Of a DNA stretch of 64,000 nt, positions 1 to 10,293 are shown piece by piece; the first letter of the stretch is position 1; each line of letters opens with the position of its first letter. Below the pieces are notes generated by a model. The model was given only the letters and a program-made list of their open reading frames with translations. It ran no database searches and was not told the DNA's origin. The DNA comes from Alphaproteobacteria bacterium (GTDB lineage Bacteria; Pseudomonadota; Alphaproteobacteria; RF32; CAG-239), in contig JAFTWG010000015.1 in assembly GCA_017465405.1 (NCBI GenBank), positions 1 to 64,000 of the forward strand, in the 5' to 3' direction. The translations under genes were made by a program, and so were the position numbers.

Positions 1-384
1 CTTAAATTAATTTAATCCTGCCTGTCATTACTTACTCTAAAGAATTTACTCTAGGTTCCTTAATATACAGACTTTATATTCTTTCTAAACAAATATACCG
101 TCCGCATATCCTCTAGTCTTATTTACTATCTTATTATAACCATTCAAGCTTTCGCTCAAACATTGTTGTCGTCCGTGACAACGAGGTGGGTTATATGCTA
201 CTCATTCGCTAATGTCAACAACTTTTTTCAAAAAAAAATACATTTTTTGTGAATAACTATATAACTAACTGATTACCCTTGATTTATATTCTAAAAAATA
301 TTCATTGTCAAATAAATTTTAACTCTTTTTTAATCATTGGGGAGATTTTTTATCCTTACTTATATATATATTAGTATTATTTAC
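1..384. other. Intergenic region upstream of infC, no gene recognised
   Basis: This AT-rich stretch contains no plausible protein gene on either strand. It carries the leftward promoter at 190-218 with its leader (1-183). The 220-384 part is very AT-rich and shows no strong structure. The divergent infC promoter begins at 385. Confidence 0.6.
190..218 (-). promoter_or_regulatory. Strong sigma70-type promoter firing left, out of the window
   Basis: On the minus strand a perfect TTGACA (213-218) and TATAAC (190-195) are separated by 17 bases, with A/T runs upstream of the -35 that resemble an UP element. The predicted transcript starts near 183 and runs off the left edge through about 180 bases with no convincing reading frame. 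It contains a GTTGTC/GACAAC hairpin near the start and a repeated TAGAGTAA near 30-55. A promoter this strong with a long untranslated leader suggests a stable-RNA operon or a long leader, but the transcript itself cannot be identified here. Confidence 0.6.
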
Positions 385-412
385 TTGCAAATAAAGTAAG
401 CTTTTGTAATAT
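385..412 (+). promoter_or_regulatory. Probable infC promoter
   Basis: TTGCAA (385-390) and TAATAT (407-412) are 16 bases apart. The predicted start near 419 leaves a short leader before the AGGAGG ribosome binding site at 435-440. It is a reasonable but not perfect sigma70 match. Confidence 0.4.
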
Positions 413-448
413 TAGTATTGTAAACAACAAATACAGGAGGTTAAAATA

Positions 449-985
449 ATAAAAGAAAACAACAATACGCCAGTACGAGAAGGTGACGGACCGCGTGTTA
501 ACCAAGAAATTAGAGTAAAAGAGATTCGATTAATTGATGCAAATGGAGAAAATAAAGGAATCGTTGCTATAAAAGAAGCCCTTATGTTGGCCGACGAAGT
601 TGGGCTTGATTTGATAGAGATTTCTCCACAGGCTGTTCCTCCGGTATGTAAGATTATGGATTATGGCAAATATAAGTATGAACAGCAAAAAAAGAAAAAC
701 GAAGCTAGAAAAAATCAAAAAGTTGTTAATATCAAAGAGTTAAAACTTCGCCCGATGATTGATGTTCATGATTATGAAGTGAAAGTTAAACAAGCCAAAA
801 AGTTCCTTTCTCAAGGGGATAAGGTTAAGTTTACTATCCGATTTAAGGGACGTGAAATGAGTGCCAATGATATGGGACAAAAGGTTTTGAGCAATTTAGT
901 AGATGATTTGGAAAATGTTTGCAAAGTAGAATCGGAACCTAAATTGGAAGGTCGTCAAATGATGATGGTGGTAGCACCATTATAA
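449..985 (+). CDS. infC: Translation initiation factor IF-3, ATA start
   Basis: IF-3 binds the 30S subunit, keeps subunits apart and proofreads the start codon. The frame has no usable ATG until 584, which would remove most of the N-terminal domain, yet it is open upstream and encodes a typical IF-3 beginning (RVNQEIRVKEIRLID). An AGGAGG at 435-440 sits eight bases before an ATA codon at 449 (a second ATA at 446 is less well spaced). Starting there gives 178 residues, the usual family length. Non-ATG infC starts are known in many bacteria and allow IF-3 to limit its own translation by rejecting its poor start codon. A strong hairpin terminator follows. Confidence 0.93.
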   Translation: MKENNNTPVREGDGPRVNQEIRVKEIRLIDANGENKGIVAIKEALMLADEVGLDLIEISPQAVPPVCKIMDYGKYKYEQQKKKNEARKNQKVVNIKELKLRPMIDVHDYEVKVKQAKKFLSQGDKVKFTIRFKGREMSANDMGQKVLSNLVDDLENVCKVESEPKLEGRQMMMVVAPL

Positions 986-1003
986 TATCAGATACCAGAA
1001 TCG

Positions 1004-1034
1004 AAAAAAGCAGTTCATAAGGAACTGCTTTTTT
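1004..1034. terminator. Bidirectional terminator between infC and the 1502- gene
   Basis: AAAAAAGCAGTTC and GAACTGCTTTTTT form a 13-base-pair stem around a five-base loop. T-tracts on both strands let it serve both converging genes. Confidence 0.85.
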
Positions 1035-1052
1035 CGTATTCGTTTTGAACGA

Positions 1053-1502
1053 TTAGCGTTTCCGCTTCTCAAATCGTTCCAGTGTATATAATGCCGAATC
1101 GGCATTACCGGTAACACTGATGATTATCCAACCTTCTTGTGTCAGGTCTCTTAAAAGAATCGCAAAATTGTTTTGCTCACCACTTTCCTCTTTCTTACGA
1201 AGTGGCAACAACGGAGAATAGGCAGACTTTTCATCGGCATAGCACCATAGTCCGTAAAGTTTCCATTGTTCGTTTTCTTTGTCTTTCTCTTTACGATAAA
1301 CTTTTCTTTCTCCGTCACGGATCACATAAGAAAGCATACCGTCTTCCACACCGATAACGATAATTTTGCGTTCTTTTTTAGCCTCTTCGGCCTGTAACTG
1401 TTTTTTGGCACGCTCAATATAATAACTGTCGGGAACGCTGATTTGTGCATGCAAAGAGCTACAAAATACGACAGCCAGAAGCGCCATAAAAAAGTTCTTC
1501 AT
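1053..1502 (-). CDS. Small exported protein of unknown function
   Basis: The 149-residue product starts with a classic signal peptide (positive MKN, hydrophobic core, cleavage near HAQ at residues 18-20). A Lys/Glu-rich segment follows (about residues 32-46). The C-terminus has a short GWIIISVTG strand-like stretch and a basic end. I do not recognise the family. There is no Shine-Dalgarno site before the ATG. The GC content (roughly 37-40% in sampled lines) is slightly above the neighbours, so it may belong to the foreign-looking gene group described in the findings. Confidence 0.7.
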   Translation of the reverse strand: MKNFFMALLAVVFCSSLHAQISVPDSYYIERAKKQLQAEEAKKERKIIVIGVEDGMLSYVIRDGERKVYRKEKDKENEQWKLYGLWCYADEKSAYSPLLPLRKKEESGEQNNFAILLRDLTQEGWIIISVTGNADSALYTLERFEKRKR

Positions 1503-1541
1503 AGTTTTAATAGTTTAGTTAATTGTATCGGATTACTTATA

Positions 1542-1570
1542 TAGATATACTTTTTTGTATTTTTTGTCAA
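1542..1570 (-). promoter_or_regulatory. Promoter of the 1502- gene
   Basis: On the minus strand TTGACA (1565-1570) and TATCTA (1542-1547) are 17 bases apart, upstream of the ATG at 1502. Confidence 0.55.
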
Positions 1571-1655
1571 TAATTACCGTTATGATTTTTGTGTAAAAAA
1601 AACTTATTATTGGATTTTCGTTGAGAGCCGATATATATTGAATAAGTTATTATAA

Positions 1656-3749
<2,094 letters not shown>

Positions 3750-3750
3750 A

Positions 3751-4014
3751 TTACATAATAGCAAATGTTTTGGCAAAATCATCCAACCATCTGTTTATCC
3801 CTTCTTGCAACATTTTTCTAAATTTCACTATATCCTGTTCGTCATCAGATTGTAAAAATTCTGATAAATCGGTATTGGTTAATTCTTCAATATAATCTGC
3901 AAAAGCAAATACTAAATTTGTGTTATATGAAAAATTACCCTTATTATCAAAAATGTTGTTTTCAAATAAATACCAAAGTTCATCGGCTTTTTGTTTTAGT
4001 TGATTATTATTCAT
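3751..4014 (-). CDS. Small hypothetical protein, 87 residues
   Basis: An acidic, helical small protein (MNNNQLKQKADELWYLFENN...) of unrecognised family. The frame can start at 4032, but the ATG at 4014 is preferred because a GAGG ribosome binding site lies just upstream of it, inside the longer version. A TTGATT/TAAATA pair 17 bases apart lies upstream. Its stop codon nearly touches that of ligA, so the two genes converge without a visible terminator. Confidence 0.6.
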   Translation of the reverse strand: MNNNQLKQKADELWYLFENNIFDNKGNFSYNTNLVFAFADYIEELTNTDLSEFLQSDDEQDIVKFRKMLQEGINRWLDDFAKTFAIM

Positions 4015-4149
4015 TTTTACCTCAAAATACATTTTATGTATTATTTAGTATACTAAAAATGTAAAATCAACTATTGAACATCATAATCTTTAATTGACAT
4101 TTAATATTCTTATTTTAGAATAGAAGCAATTATATGTAGGAGAAACGTT

Positions 4150-4668
4150 ATGCTAAAAAAATTACTTATTGCGACCGCCATTGTGTTATCTTTTACAAAT
4201 ATGGCAAATGCTCAAAATACGGCAAATAAAGATTCGGTATTTATTGCACAGTACGATTTTGACCAAAAAGATTATAAAAAATGTCTTGAACAAATCAGAG
4301 GCTTTACTGCAAGAGAATATGTCGCTTGCCTTAATACCGAAATTAAAAAACAAAATGCAGCTATTGAAAACTATTATAAAAAATTGCTTGTTTATCCGGA
4401 ATTTAAAAAATGGAACAACGGAAACGAGCTGTTCAGAGGAAATATAAAAGACATGAACGACCAGTATGTTGCATATCGTGAACGTTTATGCTCTATGTAT
4501 GGAATGGGATTATATAGTCTTTATGGCGATTTGGAACATGGACGCAAAGAATGTATGATGGAAATGAACGATCAGCTCTTGCGCCGTTTAGAAAGAATTT
4601 ATAACAGCAGTCAAGCTGACTTTGGACCGGATTCATACAACGGTGAAACTTATCCGATTTCTAAATAA
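4150..4668 (+). CDS. Exported LprI/DUF1311-like protein
   Basis: The 172-residue product has a signal peptide ending near ANA|Q (residue 22). The mature part has spaced cysteines and the layout C...AC...ln..y..l......YRERLC...., resembling the LprI N-terminal (DUF1311) fold of small periplasmic proteins, some of which inhibit lysozyme. This assignment rests on pattern, not alignment. It has a good AGGAG site eight bases before the ATG and its own terminator, so it is probably a single-gene unit. Confidence 0.65.
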   Translation: MLKKLLIATAIVLSFTNMANAQNTANKDSVFIAQYDFDQKDYKKCLEQIRGFTAREYVACLNTEIKKQNAAIENYYKKLLVYPEFKKWNNGNELFRGNIKDMNDQYVAYRERLCSMYGMGLYSLYGDLEHGRKECMMEMNDQLLRRLERIYNSSQADFGPDSYNGETYPISK

Positions 4669-4685
4669 ATATAAAAAGTTTCCTT

Positions 4686-4720
4686 AAATGACACCGCTGT
4701 TTAATCGGTGTCATTTTTTT
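4686..4720 (+). terminator. Rho-independent terminator
   Basis: AAATGACACCG and CGGTGTCATTT pair around a nine-base loop, followed by a T run, just after the LprI-like gene. Confidence 0.85.
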
Positions 4721-4791
4721 AATAAACATTTGCGTAAAATTATATTTTCCCATTGCAGAAATGGGAGAAATAAGTTATTGGCACAACTGTT

Positions 4792-5577
4792 TTATCTGAT
4801 TCTATCATAAAACTTATTGATAATTGTTAATGTTTGTGAATCAAGATATGGTTTAGATTTATCTTTTATATCTTTTGGAATACCAAAACGAGCTTCGGCA
4901 ATTCCTCCTGCCATACAAGCCAAAGTATCACTATCTCCACCGATTGACACAGCATTTCTTATTGCATCTTCGTATGAATTTGCTTCTAATGCACAAACAA
5001 TAGCTTGTGGAACAGAGTTTTTGCAAGAACAATAAAATTTGTTATAATTAGGACGAATTACATCTACGCTTTCAGGCAGATTATAACCATATTTTTTAGA
5101 AATATAATTTTTGATTATATTGGGATTTGTGTTTTTCTTGGCTAAATACATCGTTTCAATATAAACTCTTGTTGCCAAAATGCTTTCCGGATGATTATGG
5201 GTTATTTGAGTTAATTCTACCGCCTTATCCAGTGCTGTTTTTAAATCTTCTACCATAAGCGGTATCGGGCTCAAACGCATAATGCACCCGTTAGTTTTTG
5301 CTTGATAAGCCTTTCCGTTTTTAAGCCAATTCATAAAACCGGAACCAAAGGCTGCAACCTTACCTTCTTCGTAAGAACGTTCTTTGTAAAAACTCCCCCA
5401 TTTTCTCAAAATATCTTTTGGGTTTGCATCAGTTAAAAGCCATTCTGCTGTTGCACAAGTCAATATTGTATCATCGGTAAAGCAGCATTTTTCAGAAAAT
5501 AGCTCAAAATCTTTTGTTTTGATATTATGAAACTCATAAGGAGAACCGACAATATCTCCTATAATTGCCCCCAGCAT
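4792..5577 (-). CDS. ADP-ribosylglycohydrolase family protein
   Basis: The 261-residue protein matches the ADP_ribosyl_GH fold, whose members remove ADP-ribose from proteins or nucleic acids. It begins LGAIIGDIVGSPYEF, has the metal-binding TDDT motif near residue 35, and near the C-terminus the second signature GGDSDTLACMAGGIAEA. The length is normal. Its ATG follows directly on the stop codon of the upstream membrane-protein gene, so the two are translationally coupled. Substrate cannot be told from sequence. Confidence 0.88.
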   Translation of the reverse strand: MLGAIIGDIVGSPYEFHNIKTKDFELFSEKCCFTDDTILTCATAEWLLTDANPKDILRKWGSFYKERSYEEGKVAAFGSGFMNWLKNGKAYQAKTNGCIMRLSPIPLMVEDLKTALDKAVELTQITHNHPESILATRVYIETMYLAKKNTNPNIIKNYISKKYGYNLPESVDVIRPNYNKFYCSCKNSVPQAIVCALEANSYEDAIRNAVSIGGDSDTLACMAGGIAEARFGIPKDIKDKSKPYLDSQTLTIINKFYDRIR

Positions 5578-6669
5578 TTATTTTGTTCCTATTTTCCACG
5601 GATTAGCCAATATTTCGCTTAAACCTAATTGGTCTCGATATAAAACTACCACCGCAATTATTATCAACAAAACAGCGAATGCAATCAATGAGCTGATAGC
5701 TTTTGATGATGTTTCAGGAAGTTTTATTTCGATATTTTTTTCTCTTGTATAAAAAGCATAAATTCGGCAAGCAGATATAATATAAATAGGACGGAAGATA
5801 ACCATTATAAAAGTCAATGTTACGACAATCGGGAAACCGGTAATAAAATAAAACGAATAAATTGTGTTATGTTCTCCGCCCATCTTTGGTATAATTTGTG
5901 TAGTTGCCATTAGAATAAATGTTCCAAGATAACATGCTATTGCCAAAATCCAACAGATGGCCGAATAGCCCAAACGCAATTTTGCCAGTTGTACAAATTT
6001 ATTTTTAAGCAAAGATAACGAATCTTTACAGGCTTCACTGACACTTCTTCCGCAAATAAGAGCCGGCATAAATCCTAATGAGGCCATTTTCCATGCTTGA
6101 TAGATTATTTCATTTCTTATTTTTACCGAACGAGGAGTTCTGTCATTTTTTTTGGGCAAACGTTCTAAAATTCTCAAAACTGTCCACCAACCGTCAAGCC
6201 AAGAAAAAATCCACATAGTCCAAGATCTGTGCATAACAATTTTCAAACATTCGGCAATGGTGGAAGGTTTGCCTTGAAAACGCAAAATATATGAGGCTCC
6301 CATACATGAGGTTAAAATCCCTAAAGGATAAGCCACAATACCTACGCAAACAAAAGACCACACAAGTAAAATTATATCTAATATGCTCGCTCCGTCATCA
6401 CAATCATTTTTTATTTCGTCCCATACATCTTGAGGAATCCAATTAAGCATTTGTGTCCACAAAAAATATCCCAATCCGACAACAGCAAGCTGTAAAAGAG
6501 CAAATAAGATATTTTCCTTCTCAGAAAAAATGAAATGCAAAGAAGCGCAGCCGCTACGAAAGAACCCTTTGCAAGATTCTGTTTTGCTTGGACATTCTCC
6601 CTCTTGATAATTGGAATACGCTTTGTCTTTTAACGAATATAATTCTTGTGTTATTTCTGATGTTTTCAT
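5578..6669 (-). CDS. Polytopic membrane protein of unknown function
   Basis: The 363-residue protein has an N-terminal cytoplasmic stretch with several cysteines, then about six hydrophobic segments (roughly residues 55-75, 95-130, 200-215, 235-255, 275-300, 325-345). I recognise no catalytic motif. It is the first gene of a two-gene operon with the ADP-ribosylglycohydrolase and ends exactly where that gene begins. The pairing hints at a linked role but gives no function. Confidence 0.75.
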   Translation of the reverse strand: MKTSEITQELYSLKDKAYSNYQEGECPSKTESCKGFFRSGCASLHFIFSEKENILFALLQLAVVGLGYFLWTQMLNWIPQDVWDEIKNDCDDGASILDIILLVWSFVCVGIVAYPLGILTSCMGASYILRFQGKPSTIAECLKIVMHRSWTMWIFSWLDGWWTVLRILERLPKKNDRTPRSVKIRNEIIYQAWKMASLGFMPALICGRSVSEACKDSLSLLKNKFVQLAKLRLGYSAICWILAIACYLGTFILMATTQIIPKMGGEHNTIYSFYFITGFPIVVTLTFIMVIFRPIYIISACRIYAFYTREKNIEIKLPETSSKAISSLIAFAVLLIIIAVVVLYRDQLGLSEILANPWKIGTK

Positions 6670-6779
6670 TTTGTATTCTCCTCAAGCAAGAAGTATATAT
6701 GAAAAACATTAAATATCAATTTACTTTTTTTTTAAATGAGTTAGTCTGTCGTCATTATAAATTTTAGAAAGGAAGAATT

Positions 6780-7331
6780 ATGTTACACCCATGGCATGGA
6801 GTTAGTAGGGGCGAAAACGCTCCGGATATTATTACGGCAATCATCGAAGTTCCCAAAGGTTCACAAACAAAATATGAACTCGATAAATTAAGCGGTCTTC
6901 CAAAGGTTGATCGAATTCTATACAGTGCCGTTCACTATCCGGCTAATTATGGTTTTATTCCGCAGAGCTATTGTGAAGACAATGACCCGTTAGATGTTTT
7001 GGTATTGTGCCAAGAAGCGGTATTACCCCTATCAATTATGCGTGTTCGCCCGATTGGTGTTATGAAGATGGTTGATCAAGGTGAAGCTGACGATAAGATA
7101 ATTGCCGTACACGTTGACGATCCGGAATTTGCTCACTATCAATCTATTGACGAATTACCGCCTCATAGCCTAAAAATTTTGCGTCGTTTTTTTGAAGACT
7201 ATAAATTGTTAGAAAACAAAGAAGTAAAAATTGAACAATTTTTAGGGGTTAATGAAGCAAAGCAAATTATAAATGACGCATTTAAGCTATATGAGGAGCA
7301 TAAGACAGAACTTCCCGGATATGAGGAATAA
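6780..7331 (+). CDS. ppa: Inorganic pyrophosphatase, family I
   Basis: This cytoplasmic enzyme hydrolyses pyrophosphate and so drives biosynthetic reactions. The 183-residue protein has the family signature [10 protein letters not shown] (about residues 65-75), the E/K active-site context at the N-terminus and [13 protein letters not shown] in the centre. An AGAAAGGA site precedes the ATG. A Nudix gene follows three bases after the stop, so both are probably co-transcribed. Confidence 0.96.
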   Translation: MLHPWHGVSRGENAPDIITAIIEVPKGSQTKYELDKLSGLPKVDRILYSAVHYPANYGFIPQSYCEDNDPLDVLVLCQEAVLPLSIMRVRPIGVMKMVDQGEADDKIIAVHVDDPEFAHYQSIDELPPHSLKILRRFFEDYKLLENKEVKIEQFLGVNEAKQIINDAFKLYEEHKTELPGYEE

Positions 7332-7334
7332 AAG

Positions 7335-7799
7335 ATGGAAAATATTTTTCGTTATTCAATAAAAGCAATCATTATCAAAGATAATAAACTATTGGTAGAA
7401 AATTGCGATTATGGTCGAGGTCGTTTTTCAAAACTTCCCGGTGGCGGCCATCAATGGGGAGAAACAATGGAACAAGCCTTGATCAGAGAATGCAAAGAAG
7501 AATTGTGTATTGATGTGAAACCAACAAGATTGGTATTAGCACGTGATTATATTGCTAAAAACCACAATACAACTATTGATAACCCGAATTTTCATCAGGC
7601 GGAATTGATGTTCGAATGTGAAGTCGATGATTTTTCAACTCTTTGCGTCGGAGATGAACCTGACAGTGAATCTGAAGAAATAAAATGGATTGATTTAGAT
7701 GAATTGGAACAATCAGATTTTATTCCGAAAGCAATAATTCCTCACTTAAAAAATTTGAAAAACATTAAAGAAACTATTGTTCTCGGAGATGTTAATTAG
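7335..7799 (+). CDS. Nudix hydrolase
   Basis: The 154-residue protein contains a Nudix box at residues 37-59 (G..... E43 ....... R51 E52 .. E55 E56), which binds metal and hydrolyses nucleoside diphosphates linked to another group. The usual Gly after the EE pair is Cys58. Substrate is unknown. It lies three bases downstream of ppa, suiting a housecleaning role. Its 3' end overlaps the converging kinase gene by eight bases. Confidence 0.9.
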   Translation: MENIFRYSIKAIIIKDNKLLVENCDYGRGRFSKLPGGGHQWGETMEQALIRECKEELCIDVKPTRLVLARDYIAKNHNTTIDNPNFHQAELMFECEVDDFSTLCVGDEPDSESEEIKWIDLDELEQSDFIPKAIIPHLKNLKNIKETIVLGDVN

Positions 7800-9141
7800 G
7801 ATAAATTTTTACAACAAAGCAATCTTTATCGCTTGAACATTCAAAACGGCAGTTATGTATTGAGGCAATTTTTTTGACAATCGAAAGTCCCAAGCCACTG
7901 CCGTTTTCTTTTTGTCCCGATGGCCTGAAAAAACGTTCTCCTAAACGCATTATATGTTGTTTATCAACATCAGTTTTATTGTTAGTTACGGTCAAATAAT
8001 CTTCTGTTACATTAATTTTTATATCAGCTTGTACGTCACTGTAGCGAGTGGCATTATCTATCAAGTTACGCAACATTAAAGAACATAAAAAAGCATTACC
8101 TTGTGATAAAAAACTTTTATCGGCAATTTGATATTCTACATTAAGTTTTTTATTCTCAATTATTGATGATTGTTCGTCGATTATAGCTGAAATGATAACT
8201 TTCCAATCGATAATGTCATTTGCTTTATCTTGCATATTATTATCCAATTTAGAAAGAGCCAATAACTGCTCTACTAAACGGCTCCCCCGCTCCACTCCTA
8301 TTTTTAGGTTAGATAAAGAATTTGCAATACTCGTTTTATCATCTAATGAAAGTTCAGCAACTTCCAAATGTACTTTTAGTGCTGTCAACGGGCTTCGCAA
8401 CTCATGAGCTGCATCAGAAATAAAACTGCGTTCAAGTTTTATCATTTCGTCAATTCGTTCAAACAAACTGTTTACCGCAGAAACAAGCGGGATAATCTCA
8501 CTGGGAATTATATCTTCACTAAGCGGGGTAAAATCATCGGATTTCCTAATCTGTAATTCTTTAGTAATTTTTTTAAGCGGTGATAATTCATGATGTATCA
8601 TTATTATGGTAAGGGACAAAAGCAACAATAAACCTAACGCCCAAGGTAAAATTGTTTCTTCAACCATATCCATAGCTGCATCTGCACGAAAATCCATTTC
8701 CTGTCCGATTGCGATTGTATAATTTTTATCAGCACTCGGCATCCAAATTATACGCCATGTTTTTTGTTTGCGACCTATGTTCTGATTTTTAAATCCGGAT
8801 ATTTCATGATTATATTTGAATCGGCGACCGTTTTTACCATCGTTAAAAATCATATTTCCCTGACGGTCAAATATGGCAAAACCCAGAGCTTCGTCTTCTT
8901 CATCTCCGTCATTATCAAGCTCTTTTACAATACTATCGATTTGTTTTTGAGGAAGATTTTCGCCCTGCTTCCAGTCAACTGCAGCAAATTGTCTGGCCAA
9001 AACGAGTTGGTATGTATCAAAAAATTCATTGACTTGTTCTTTACTTTCATTCAATGACAAAACAGCAGAAACCATCCATACGGTCACTGCCATAAAAGTA
9101 AAGGATATTATAAGTCGTAATTTTAAGCTCAATTTTTTCAT
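7792..9141 (-). CDS. Sensor histidine kinase, QseC/PmrB type
   Basis: The 449-residue inner-membrane kinase has an N-terminal transmembrane helix (about 10-28), a periplasmic sensor region, a second helix (about 167-186), then the H-box FISDAAHELRSPLTALK, the N-box NLIDNATRYS and the G-box GSGLGLSIVKKI. It should autophosphorylate the H-box His and pass phosphate to the regulator encoded just upstream, whose stop overlaps its ATG by four bases. With a YgiW-like protein first in the operon, the set resembles the QseBC system. The signal sensed cannot be read from sequence. Confidence 0.92.
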   Translation of the reverse strand: MKKLSLKLRLIISFTFMAVTVWMVSAVLSLNESKEQVNEFFDTYQLVLARQFAAVDWKQGENLPQKQIDSIVKELDNDGDEEDEALGFAIFDRQGNMIFNDGKNGRRFKYNHEISGFKNQNIGRKQKTWRIIWMPSADKNYTIAIGQEMDFRADAAMDMVEETILPWALGLLLLLSLTIIMIHHELSPLKKITKELQIRKSDDFTPLSEDIIPSEIIPLVSAVNSLFERIDEMIKLERSFISDAAHELRSPLTALKVHLEVAELSLDDKTSIANSLSNLKIGVERGSRLVEQLLALSKLDNNMQDKANDIIDWKVIISAIIDEQSSIIENKKLNVEYQIADKSFLSQGNAFLCSLMLRNLIDNATRYSDVQADIKINVTEDYLTVTNNKTDVDKQHIMRLGERFFRPSGQKENGSGLGLSIVKKIASIHNCRFECSSDKDCFVVKIYPN

Positions 9142-9797
9142 ACGTCACCTAGTGTATAGCCTATTTTATTAATTGTTTTAATAATATCTTTGCCAAGTTT
9201 TTTGCGTAAATGATGAACATGAACCTCTATCGCATTGCTTTGAACTTCATCTTCCCAAGAGTATAATTTATTTTCCAATATATCTTTTGAGAGTACTTTG
9301 TTTTTATTCATAAGTAAAATTTCAAACAATAATACCTCTTTAGGTGCTAAAGATACAACTTCGTTGTTTTTGCTAACAGTTTTCGTTTCGGGATAAAATT
9401 TAACATCTCCAATCGAAAATACAGGTTCTAACTTGTCATTATATCTGCGTATTAAGGCCTTAAGACGTGCAGCGACTTCGGCTAAAGCAAATGGCTTAGG
9501 CAGATAATCGTCGGCTCCGCTATCTAAACCGGCAATTCTTTTATCAACATCACCTTGCGCCGTCAATATCAAAACCGGTTCCTTACGTCTTTGTACCCGC
9601 CAATCTTTGAGAACTGATAATCCATCTTTAGATGGTAAGGCCAAATCTAAAACAACCGCATCATACGGAGCTTGGAAGAGAGCTTCAAAACCCTCTTCCC
9701 CATCAGTAAACCAATCCACGGTAAAACCTAGTTTTGTCAAACCAATATTTAATCCTTCTCCGATAAGTCGGTCATCTTCAATCAGTAAAATACGCAT
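9138..9797 (-). CDS. OmpR-family response regulator, QseB/PmrA type
   Basis: The 219-residue protein has an N-terminal receiver domain with the phosphoacceptor Asp51 (VVLDLALPSKDG) and the conserved Lys in LPKPF. A C-terminal winged helix follows (SNAIEVHVHHLRKKLG). It lies between the ygiW-like gene and the kinase in one minus-strand operon. A PmrA/QseB-type direct repeat upstream of the operon makes autoregulation likely. Confidence 0.93.
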   Translation of the reverse strand: MRILLIEDDRLIGEGLNIGLTKLGFTVDWFTDGEEGFEALFQAPYDAVVLDLALPSKDGLSVLKDWRVQRRKEPVLILTAQGDVDKRIAGLDSGADDYLPKPFALAEVAARLKALIRRYNDKLEPVFSIGDVKFYPETKTVSKNNEVVSLAPKEVLLFEILLMNKNKVLSKDILENKLYSWEDEVQSNAIEVHVHHLRKKLGKDIIKTINKIGYTLGDV

Positions 9798-9810
9798 TCA
9801 TCAATCCAAC

Positions 9811-10152
9811 TTATTTCTTTGTAATGCTATCAACGTCAATGATAAAACTGGTAAATTCTTTATCAACCTCTCCTTTGATTTCAACTGTATCTTTTTCATT
9901 AACAGTCAAACCACGCCAGTCTTCATCATCTATTTCGACAGTAACTTGTCCGGTTGCATCGGAAAACAAATATTTTTCACCACCAAGACTTTTTTCGATA
10001 ACACCGGTTAAAACAACAGGGGTATCATCTCTTAAGTTAGAAGCTTCAGCAACAGTCATTGTTGCTACTGACGGTCCTGTGTATTGAGCTAAAGCATTAT
10101 TTGATATTCCCAACATTAAAGCAAAAGTTGAAATTACTAATATTTTTTTCAT
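9811..10152 (-). CDS. YgiW-like periplasmic OB-fold protein
   Basis: The 113-residue product has a signal peptide (cleavage near ALA|Q, residue 22) and one small BOF (bacterial OB-fold) domain (VVLTGVIEKSLGGEKYLFSD ... DWRGL). This family includes Escherichia coli YgiW, which is encoded beside qseBC, so the neighbourhood supports the call. Members are exported stress-related proteins. It heads the three-gene operon, 13 bases from the regulator gene. Confidence 0.85.
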   Translation of the reverse strand: MKKILVISTFALMLGISNNALAQYTGPSVATMTVAEASNLRDDTPVVLTGVIEKSLGGEKYLFSDATGQVTVEIDDEDWRGLTVNEKDTVEIKGEVDKEFTSFIIDVDSITKK

Positions 10153-10175
10153 TGTTTTTCTCCTATCTTATACAT

Positions 10176-10221
10176 TATTTACATTTAGAGTTGAACATTT
10201 CAAACTTAAGGTTTGCTTAAG
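10176..10221 (-). promoter_or_regulatory. PmrA/QseB-like box and promoter of the two-component operon
   Basis: CTTAAG occurs twice, at 10205-10210 and 10216-10221, separated by five bases. This is the spacing of the PmrA/QseB box CTTAAT-N5-CTTAAT, with 11-base-pair periodicity. It abuts a possible -35 (TTTGAA, 10199-10204) and lies 17 bases further from TAAATA (10176-10181). The site is about 53 bases upstream of the first gene, as expected for an activator site. The divergent methyltransferase gene could also be affected. Confidence 0.6.
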
Positions 10222-10293
10222 GAAATATTTTTTTATAAAATTCTATCCGAAAATATCATATAATCAAGAAAAAACACAATAAAAGGAGCTGAC

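Noticed and set aside
4747-4766. CCCATT/AATGGG inverted repeat as a terminator for the ADP-ribosylglycohydrolase operon
   Set aside because: Short stem with only a weak T-rich tail; not strong enough to call.
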